Below, piece by piece: positions 57,882 to 64,000 of a stretch of 64,000 bases of DNA (within the stretch, counting starts at the first letter, position 1; each line of letters opens with the position of its first letter). Below the pieces are notes generated by a model. The model saw only the letters and a list, made by a program, of their open reading frames with translations. It ran no database searches and was not told where the DNA came from. Made by a program: the position numbers and the translations under genes. Source of the DNA: Serratia plymuthica. GTDB lineage: Bacteria > Pseudomonadota > Gammaproteobacteria > Enterobacterales > Enterobacteriaceae. The stretch lies in NCBI RefSeq assembly GCF_018336935.1, contig NZ_CP068771.1:4278001-4342000 (forward strand). Direction: 5' to 3'.

Positions 57882-59516
57882 ATGTTACGCCGTGATTTTA
57901 TCAAACTGACCGCTGCGCTGGGCGCAGCAAGCGCCTTGCCGCTGTGGAGCCGAGGCGTGTGGGCGGCTGAGTTGCCGGCCTTACCGATCCCGCCGCTGTT
58001 GACGCCGGACGCGCAGGGAAGCATCGCGCTGGCGCTGCAAACCGGTGAAATGAACTGGTTGCCGGGCAAAGCGACCCAAACCTGGGGCGTCAACGGAGCG
58101 CTGTTGGGGCCAGCGGTGCGCTTGCAGCGCGGCAAACCTGTGACGGTCGATATCAAAAACGGCTTGCCGGAGGCCAGCACCGTCCACTGGCACGGTCTGG
58201 AAATCCCCGGTGATGTCGATGGTGGCCCGCAGGCGCTGATTCAGCCGGGGACTACGCGCAGAGTGAGCTTCACTGTCGAACAGCCCGCGGCCACCTGTTG
58301 GTTCCATCCGCATACCCACGGCAAAACCGGCCATCAGGTGATGATGGGGCTGGCGGGGCTGGTGCTGCTGGAAGACGACGAGAGCAGTAAACTGCCGTTG
58401 CCCAAGACCTGGGGGCAGGATGATATTCCGGTGATCCTGCAGGACAAACGGTTGGGTAAAGACGCGCAAATTGAATATCAACTGGATGTGATGAGTGCCG
58501 CGGTTGGCTGGTTCGGCGACCGTATGTTCACCAACGGCGCCCAATATCCGCAGCACGTCGCTCCCCGCGGCTGGTTGCGGTTGCGTTTTCTCAACGGCTG
58601 TAATGCACGATCGCTGAACCTGGCGGCCAGCGATAATCGGCCGTTATATGTTATCGCCAGTGACGGTGGTTTCCTGGCCGAACCGGTGAAGCTGACGGAA
58701 TTGCCGATGCTGATGGGCGAGCGCTTTGAAGTGCTGGTGGATGCCTCGGACGGCAAGCCGTTTGACATCGTCACGCTGCCGGTTAAACAGATGGGCATGA
58801 CGCTGGCACCGTTCGACCAGCCGCTGCCGGTGTTGCGCATTCAGCCTTCGCTGGCGCAGGGCATCAAGACGATGCCGGACAGCCTGGTGAAACTGCCGGT
58901 ACTGCCGCCGCTGGCCGGCATTCAGGAGCGCTGGCTGCAACTGATGATGGATCCGCAACTGGACAAACTGGGCATGCAGGCATTGATGGATCGTTATGGT
59001 CATCAGGCGATGGCCGGGATGAGCATGGATCACGGCGGCATGGGCAACAGCGATGGCGCAATGGCCGGCATGGATCATGGCAATATGCAGGGCATGGATC
59101 ACGGCAGCATGAAAGGTATGGATCACGGCAACATGAAGGGCATGGATCATGGCGCCAAGCCTTTCGACTTCAGTCACGGTAATAAGATCAACGGCAAAGC
59201 CTTTGATATGACCAAGCCGGCGTTTGAAGCCAAACGCGGCAAGTACGAGAAATGGACCCTGTCCGGCGAAGGCGACATGATGCTGCACCCGTTCCATATT
59301 CACGGCACCCAGTTCCGCATCCTGTCGGAGAACGGCAAGCCGCCGGCGGCTCACCGCAGCGGCTGGAAAGACACGGTGCGCGTCGAGGGGTGGCGCAGCG
59401 AAGTGCTGGTGCGTTTTGATCATCCGGCTAACAGCGAACATGCTTATATGGCGCATTGTCACCTGCTGGAGCATGAGGATACCGGCATGATGTTGGGCTT
59501 TACCGTAACCGACTGA
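57882..59516 (+). CDS. cueO: Multicopper oxidase (cuprous oxidase)
   Basis: 544 residues, somewhat longer than E. coli CueO (516). Tat signal [12 protein letters not shown], cleaved near residue 28. Copper ligands are in HWHG, HPHTHG, HPFHIHG and [13 protein letters not shown] (T1, T2 and T3 sites). A Met/His-rich insert (about 395-428) carries three and a half repeats of GMDHGNMK type, which accounts for the extra length. It oxidises toxic Cu(I) in the periplasm. ATG at 57882 after GGGAG. Confidence 0.94.
   Translation: MLRRDFIKLTAALGAASALPLWSRGVWAAELPALPIPPLLTPDAQGSIALALQTGEMNWLPGKATQTWGVNGALLGPAVRLQRGKPVTVDIKNGLPEASTVHWHGLEIPGDVDGGPQALIQPGTTRRVSFTVEQPAATCWFHPHTHGKTGHQVMMGLAGLVLLEDDESSKLPLPKTWGQDDIPVILQDKRLGKDAQIEYQLDVMSAAVGWFGDRMFTNGAQYPQHVAPRGWLRLRFLNGCNARSLNLAASDNRPLYVIASDGGFLAEPVKLTELPMLMGERFEVLVDASDGKPFDIVTLPVKQMGMTLAPFDQPLPVLRIQPSLAQGIKTMPDSLVKLPVLPPLAGIQERWLQLMMDPQLDKLGMQALMDRYGHQAMAGMSMDHGGMGNSDGAMAGMDHGNMQGMDHGSMKGMDHGNMKGMDHGAKPFDFSHGNKINGKAFDMTKPAFEAKRGKYEKWTLSGEGDMMLHPFHIHGTQFRILSENGKPPAAHRSGWKDTVRVEGWRSEVLVRFDHPANSEHAYMAHCHLLEHEDTGMMLGFTVTD
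59067..59162 (+). repeat. 24-bp tandem repeats coding the CueO Met/His-rich segment
   Basis: Four units (59067, 59091, 59115, 59139) of GGCATGGATCATGGCAAYAT-type sequence code GMDHG(N/S)M(Q/K); the fourth ends in Ala-Lys-Pro. Units differ at a few positions. In frame, so copy-number change would lengthen or shorten the protein without breaking it. Confidence 0.8.
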
Positions 59517-59518
59517 TC

Positions 59519-59716
59519 TACCCTTCGTCTTTCAAGCCGCAGCGTTGTTACCTGCTTACAAGACCCATCCCTGGGCCTTGCCCCTTCGGGGCCGCTGCAA
59601 GCAGCGTTCAAATCTGTTCCCGACAGATTTGTCACTCACCTCAGTCACTTACTTGAGTAAGCTCCTGAGGTGAGTGAGCTGGGTGCCTAGCTGCGACTTG
59701 AAATCCATAGGGTATA
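59519..59716. repeat. Long ERIC element with about 70-bp insertion
   Basis: 198 bp with normal ERIC ends (TACCCTTCGTCTTTCAAG and CCATAGGGTATA) and the central ACTTACTTGAGTAAG palindrome. About 70 extra bp are placed in the left arm (about 59558-59630), including a CCTTCGGGG hairpin and an AAATCTGTTCCCGACAGATTTG hairpin. ERIC variants with an insertion of about this size are known in other enterobacteria. Confidence 0.8.
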
Positions 59717-59830
59717 GAGTTTGTTTCTTCAAAAGACACCAAAGGAAAACCAGGCGGCGCACTCGCGTCGCCACCGGCGTCAGGCTATGCTAAACTCTGC
59801 GCCCTTCTTCCGGCAACTGACCTGAAACCT

Positions 59831-60367
59831 ATGAAACACACTGTAGACGTAATGATTTCCGAGCAGGAAGTTAAGACCCGTATCGCCGAACTTGGCCGTC
59901 AAATCACCGAACATTACCGCGATAGCGGCAGTGATATGGTGTTGGTCGGGCTGCTGCGCGGTTCCTTCATGTTCATGGCCGATCTGTGTCGCACGATTGA
60001 AGTGCCGCACGAAGTCGACTTTATGACCGCTTCCAGTTACGGCAGCGGCATGTCCACCACCCGTGACGTGAAAATCCTCAAGGATCTCGATGAAGACATC
60101 CGCGGCAAAGACGTGCTGATCGTCGAAGACATCATTGATTCCGGTAACACGCTGAATAAGGTGCGTGAAATTTTGGCGCTGCGCGGGCCGAAATCTCTGG
60201 CGATCTGTACCTTGCTGGACAAGCCTGAGCGCCGTGAGGTGGAAGTGCCGGTGGAGTTCGTCGGTTTCTCGATCCCGGACGAGTTCGTGGTGGGTTACGG
60301 CATCGACTACGCTCAGCGTTATCGTCATTTGCCGTACGTCGGCAAAGTGGTGCTGTTGGACGAGTAA
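59831..60367 (+). CDS. hpt: Hypoxanthine phosphoribosyltransferase
   Basis: 178 residues, purine salvage enzyme joining PRPP with hypoxanthine or guanine. The PRPP loop is [14 protein letters not shown], with the flexible-loop SSYGSGMST and the base-binding end VGYGIDY. It is convergent with can, as in E. coli. Confidence 0.97.
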   Translation: MKHTVDVMISEQEVKTRIAELGRQITEHYRDSGSDMVLVGLLRGSFMFMADLCRTIEVPHEVDFMTASSYGSGMSTTRDVKILKDLDEDIRGKDVLIVEDIIDSGNTLNKVREILALRGPKSLAICTLLDKPERREVEVPVEFVGFSIPDEFVVGYGIDYAQRYRHLPYVGKVVLLDE

Positions 60368-60426
60368 TCGGCAGGGGCGCGGTATACCCTTCAAGTATGA
60401 AGGGTATATGCCGCGTCTCTGGCAGA

Positions 60427-61083
60427 TTAAATGCTCTTATCCTGCTGCAATTTGGCCATAGCCTTGCGATACCCCATTTCCAGGCTCTCGCGGCTGGTGG
60501 CAGCCACTTCCAGATCGCGCAGGCGTCCGTCCTGAATCCCGTACACCCAACCGTGGACCGTCACTTTCTGGCCGCGTTTCCAGGCCGACTGCATGATGGT
60601 GGAGTGGCCCAGGTTGTAGACCTGCTCGATGACGTTGATCTCGCACAGAACGTCGAGGCGCTGTTCCGGTTCCAGTTCACCCAGCAGTGAGCTGTGCTTG
60701 TACCACAGGTCGCGGATATGCAGCAGCCAGTTGTTGATCAGCCCCAGCTCCGGGTTTTCCACCGCGGCTTCTACGCCGCCGCAGCCCAGATGGCCGCAGA
60801 TGATGATATGTTCAACCTCCAGCACATCCACCGCATACTGCACGACCGACAAACAGTTAAGATCGGTGTGAACCACCAGGTTTGCCACATTGCGATGGAC
60901 AAAGAGTTCGCCAGGTTCCAACCCTGTCAGTCTTTCTGCAGGGACGCGGCTGTCTGAGCAACCTATCCATAAAAAGCGGGGCTTTTGCGCCTGGGATAAA
61001 CGTTCAAAAAAGTCTGGATCTTCCTGGTTGATATTGGCCGACCAGGCTTTGTTGTTGGCGATAAGCGTTTCGATTTCTTTCAT
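60427..61083 (-). CDS. can: Beta-class carbonic anhydrase
   Basis: 218 residues. Zinc ligands are Cys42, His98 and Cys101 (WIGCSDSR and ICGHLGCGG) with Asp44 as the fourth ligand or catalytic partner, as in E. coli Can. It supplies bicarbonate for carboxylation at ambient CO2. It is divergent from the yadGH transporter. Confidence 0.97.
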   Translation of the reverse strand: MKEIETLIANNKAWSANINQEDPDFFERLSQAQKPRFLWIGCSDSRVPAERLTGLEPGELFVHRNVANLVVHTDLNCLSVVQYAVDVLEVEHIIICGHLGCGGVEAAVENPELGLINNWLLHIRDLWYKHSSLLGELEPEQRLDVLCEINVIEQVYNLGHSTIMQSAWKRGQKVTVHGWVYGIQDGRLRDLEVAATSRESLEMGYRKAMAKLQQDKSI

Positions 61084-61272
61084 GGAGGGTTATAGACCTG
61101 TAACAAACAGATTGCGTTCGGCTAATATAGGACAAGCGTCACAATTTGGAAATCGGAACCGTTACGCTTTTTTCCGCACGGATTCGCCTCAGTGAAATCG
61201 CTGCTGATGATAAGATCCTCTTTATTACAAGACGCAGCAGCATACTCATCGTCACAAGGTACTTTCTAACTT

Positions 61273-62196
61273 ATGAATTATGCACTGGAATTAGCGCAGT
61301 TGACCAAGACCTACGCGGGTGGCGTCAAGGCATTGCGCGGGATCGATCTTAACGTCGAGGCGGGGGATTTTTATGCCCTGCTGGGGCCGAACGGTGCCGG
61401 TAAATCCACCACCATCGGCATTATCAGCTCGCTGGTTAACAAAACGACCGGCAGCGTGCGGGTGTTCGGCTACGACATCGATAAAGATATTGTCAACGCC
61501 AAGCGTCAGCTTGGGTTGGTGCCGCAAGAATTCAACTTCAACCCGTTCGAAACCGTCATGCAGATTGTGGTCAATCAGGCGGGTTACTACGGCGTGACCC
61601 GGCGCGAAGCGCTGGCGCGTGCGGAAAAATACCTGACCCAGTTGGATCTGTGGGGCAAGCGCGATGAACGCGCGCGCATGCTGTCCGGCGGCATGAAACG
61701 TCGTTTGATGATCGCCCGCGCCTTGATGCACCAGCCAAAGCTGCTGATCCTCGATGAGCCGACCGCTGGGGTGGATATCGAACTGCGCCGTTCCATGTGG
61801 GGTTTCCTGAAAGAGCTGAACGCTCAGGGCACCACCATTATCCTCACGACCCACTATCTGGAAGAGGCGGAAATGCTGTGCCGCAATATCGGCATTATCC
61901 AGAACGGGGAACTGGTGGAAAACACCTCAATGAAAGGGTTGTTGGCCAAGCTGAAGTCCGAAACCTTTATCCTCGACTTGGCGGCCAAAAGCCCTCTGCC
62001 GAAACTGGATGGCTATCGCAACCGCCTGACGGATACCTCAACGCTGGAAGTGGAAGTGATGCGCGAACAGGGCCTGAACGGCTTGTTCGCTCAACTCAGC
62101 GCGCAGGGGGTGCAGGTATTGAGCATGCGTAATAAGGCTAACCGGCTGGAAGAGCTGTTTGTCACCCTGGTTAACGGTAATGGAGAAAAAGCATGA
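61273..62196 (+). CDS. yadG: ABC transporter ATP-binding protein
   Basis: 307 residues. Walker A GPNGAGKSTT (near 38), Q-loop LVPQEF, signature MLSGGMKRRL, Walker B LLILDEPTAG and the H-loop TTHYLEEAE. It pairs with the permease yadH (4-bp overlap). The type resembles ABC-2 drug or polysaccharide exporters; the substrate is unknown. Confidence 0.94.
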   Translation: MNYALELAQLTKTYAGGVKALRGIDLNVEAGDFYALLGPNGAGKSTTIGIISSLVNKTTGSVRVFGYDIDKDIVNAKRQLGLVPQEFNFNPFETVMQIVVNQAGYYGVTRREALARAEKYLTQLDLWGKRDERARMLSGGMKRRLMIARALMHQPKLLILDEPTAGVDIELRRSMWGFLKELNAQGTTIILTTHYLEEAEMLCRNIGIIQNGELVENTSMKGLLAKLKSETFILDLAAKSPLPKLDGYRNRLTDTSTLEVEVMREQGLNGLFAQLSAQGVQVLSMRNKANRLEELFVTLVNGNGEKA

Positions 62197-62963
62197 CGCG
62201 TTTGTATTGGGTGGCTTTACAGAGTATCTGGGCCAAAGAGATCAACCGTTTTGCCCGTATCTGGATCCAGACCCTGGTGCCGCCGGTGATCACCATGACG
62301 CTGTATTTCATCATCTTCGGCAACCTGATTGGTTCGCGCATTGGCGATATGCACGGTTTTGATTACATGCAGTTTATCGTTCCCGGCCTGATTATGATGG
62401 CGGTGATCACCAACTCGTACGCCAACGTCGCATCGTCGTTCTTCAGCGCCAAGTTCCAGCGCAATATCGAAGAGCTGCTGGTGGCGCCGGTGCCGACTCA
62501 TGTGGTGATTGCCGGTTACGTCGGCGGCGGCGTGGCGCGCGGCATCTGCGTCGGCGTGCTGGTGACGGTGATCTCGCTGTTCTTTGTGCCGCTGCAGGTG
62601 CATGCCTGGTGGGTGATTGTGGTCACGCTGTTGCTGACGGCAATCCTGTTCTCGCTGGCGGGCCTGATCAACGCGGTGTTCGCCACCACCTTTGACGACA
62701 TCAGCCTGATCCCGACCTTCGTGCTGACGCCGCTGACCTATCTGGGCGGGGTGTTCTATTCGCTGACGCTGCTGCCGCCGTTCTGGCAGGCGGTATCCAA
62801 GCTGAACCCGATCGTCTATATGATCAGCGGTTTCCGCTACGGCTTCCTCGGCATCAGCGACGTGCCGCTGGTGCTGACCATGGCGGTGCTGGTGGCGTTT
62901 ATCCTGGTGTTCTATCTGCTGTCCTGGTACCTGATAGAGCGCGGTCGTGGCCTGCGCACCTGA
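62193..62963 (+). CDS. yadH: ABC-2 type transporter permease
   Basis: 256 residues with six membrane segments and the ABC-2 signature around GGVFYSLTLLPPFWQAVSKLNP (in two parts). Starts inside the end of yadG (ATGA). As in E. coli it lies between can-yadG and a polysaccharide deacetylase gene. Confidence 0.94.
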   Translation: MTRLYWVALQSIWAKEINRFARIWIQTLVPPVITMTLYFIIFGNLIGSRIGDMHGFDYMQFIVPGLIMMAVITNSYANVASSFFSAKFQRNIEELLVAPVPTHVVIAGYVGGGVARGICVGVLVTVISLFFVPLQVHAWWVIVVTLLLTAILFSLAGLINAVFATTFDDISLIPTFVLTPLTYLGGVFYSLTLLPPFWQAVSKLNPIVYMISGFRYGFLGISDVPLVLTMAVLVAFILVFYLLSWYLIERGRGLRT

Positions 62964-62971
62964 TGTACCGA

Positions 62972-62997
62972 CGCCCCCGGACAAGCGTTCGGGGGCG
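62972..62997 (+). terminator. Hairpin after yadH
   Basis: CGCCCCCG pairs with CGGGGGCG around GACAAGCGTT. No good U-tract follows, so termination may be partial. Confidence 0.5.
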
Positions 62998-63138
62998 CTG
63001 TTATCGATCTGAAGCCGGCATCACATAAATCAATAGAATTGCTCATATAACCCCTTTCTCCCCGATGTTCAAATCGTGCTATGCTGACGCTCCACATTTC
63101 CTCCATTTTTATCACGCACTCGTAAGCAGAACATAACC

Positions 63139-64000
63139 ATGCGGCCTCAACACAAGATAGCGGCTGGGCTACTCGGCATCCTGATGTCACTCGTCTCGCC
63201 GGCGACGCTGGCAAATTTGCTGTCGGAAGACAGCGCTGTTAAATCTGAATATATGGAAGCGCAACGCGACAGCGAGGTTTATTCGCTGATTGGCGAACAT
63301 GTGATCCCGGTCGGTGAAGTGAAGCAGGGTCAGCTGATTCAGGTGTTCCCGGCGGATGCTGAGTATTACGAATTCAAGTTTGGCCACGGCATTGGTTTTA
63401 TCGATAAAGACGATGTGCGCAACCTCAAAAAATCGCGCAAGGTGCAAGACGATCTCGGCGAACTGAATAAGCCGCTGACCAATCAGAACCTGATCACTCA
63501 GAAGGCGATCAATGTCTATACCGAAGCGGATAACGCCAGCGAAGTGTTTGGCGTGCTGGAAGAAAACCTGCGTTACCCGATCATCGGCAAACTGAAAGAT
63601 CGGCTGAACAACACCTGGTATGAGATCAATATTGGCGATCGTCTGGGTTATGTCAGTGAGCTGGACTGCGAGATTGATACCGGCGTTCCGGTGCTGACCT
63701 ACCACCATCTGTTGAAAAACGAAGAGAACAAGCGTTTTCGCCACACCTCGACCACCACCTCGGACGTGGCGTTCAGCAACCAGATGACCTATCTGAAGCA
63801 GGCGGGTTATGACACCATTTCCCTGTATCAGCTGGAAGCCTATCTGAAGAACCAGATCAACCTGCCGGGCAAGGCGGTGGTACTGACTTTTGATGACGGG
63901 TTGAAGTCGGTGTATCGCTATGCCTATCCGGTGTTGAAGAACTACGGCTTCCGCGCAACGGCGTTCATTATTTCTTCGCGCATCAAACGCCATCCGCAGA
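63139..64000 (+). CDS. yadE: Polysaccharide deacetylase family protein, N-terminal part (runs off window)
   Basis: The first 287 codons are present. A signal peptide (IAAGLLGILMSLVSPATLA, cleavage near residue 26) targets the envelope. Residues ~30-180 look like an SH3-like or other binding region. The NodB-type deacetylase domain begins near 182 (VPVLTYHHLL) and shows the metal/catalytic motif LTFDDGLKS near 259. It holds the place of yadE in the E. coli hpt-can-yadGH cluster. By family it removes acetyl groups from a cell-surface glycan. The rest of the domain is outside the window. Confidence 0.88.
   Translation, partial: MRPQHKIAAGLLGILMSLVSPATLANLLSEDSAVKSEYMEAQRDSEVYSLIGEHVIPVGEVKQGQLIQVFPADAEYYEFKFGHGIGFIDKDDVRNLKKSRKVQDDLGELNKPLTNQNLITQKAINVYTEADNASEVFGVLEENLRYPIIGKLKDRLNNTWYEINIGDRLGYVSELDCEIDTGVPVLTYHHLLKNEENKRFRHTSTTTSDVAFSNQMTYLKQAGYDTISLYQLEAYLKNQINLPGKAVVLTFDDGLKSVYRYAYPVLKNYGFRATAFIISSRIKRHPQ

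Noticed and set aside
59067..59162. Short regular repeats that might suggest a CRISPR array
   Set aside because: The repeats are contiguous, in frame and code a Met/His-rich loop; there are no spacers and no cas genes. No CRISPR array was seen in the window.
60383..60410. Near-palindrome ATACCCTTCAAGTATGAAGGGTAT between hpt and can
   Set aside because: It resembles two ERIC tips placed together. It could be a minimal remnant or chance hairpin, and there is no U-tract to call it a terminator.

Overview
The window looks like the chromosome of a Serratia species, probably of the S. marcescens group. The gene order is enterobacterial (tRNA-Phe, speC, mltC-yggX-mutY, trmB-yggL, yggS to hemW, yqgE-gshB-rsmE-endA-sprT, aroP-pdhR-aceEF-lpd-acnB, speDE-cueO-hpt-can-yadGH). 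Coding GC is high and several ERIC repeats (127-bp imperfect palindromes of Enterobacterales) are present. The genus is inferred from protein similarity remembered from training; no database search was run.

Accessory region, 1 to about 6060. The window opens inside a large CdiA/filamentous-hemagglutinin-type exoprotein. It ends in a low-GC deaminase-fold toxin domain followed by its immunity gene. A second, start-less copy of the toxin tail with its own diverged immunity gene comes next. Each module is closed by the same 20-bp terminator hairpin. After that come debris: a umuC remnant with a large internal deletion, an IS3-family element with a frameshifted orfA and no right end, and the catalytic half of a tyrosine recombinase. 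The debris ends near tRNA-Phe, where a 17-bp copy of the tRNA 3' end marks an old attachment site.

Central region, 6136 to 33245. speC has a long leader containing a possible 38-codon upstream ORF. A propionate (2-methylcitrate) block, prpR divergent from prpBCD and without prpE, lies between speC and mltC. Housekeeping genes follow: cell wall (mltC), iron and DNA repair (yggX, mutY), tRNA modification (trmB), glutaminase, the yggS-proC-yggT-yggU-rdgB-hemW operon, the yqgE-ruvX pair, gshB-rsmE-endA-sprT, class I fumarase and a Rob-like regulator.

Oxidoreductase and sugar region, 33181 to 42000. An XdhC-like and a MobA-like maturation gene are divergent from an operon for a Tat-exported molybdopterin subunit, a 2Fe-2S subunit and a triheme cytochrome c, a likely periplasmic molybdenum hydroxylase. 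Next is a GH43 glycosidase with a GPH-family sugar transporter.

Central carbon and right end, 42191 to 64000. aroP is followed by pdhR-aceE-aceF-lpd, with two PdhR boxes ahead of pdhR, then acnB, yacL, the spermidine genes speE-speD, yacC, the copper oxidase cueO with a CueR-type promoter, hpt, can, the yadGH ABC transporter and the start of a polysaccharide deacetylase gene that runs off the window. ERIC elements sit in the pdhR-aceE, aceF-lpd, acnB-yacL and cueO-hpt gaps and inside the cueO leader.

The most interesting part is the left end, where a CDI toxin module has been displaced and kept as an orphan. The speC leader ORF is the second.
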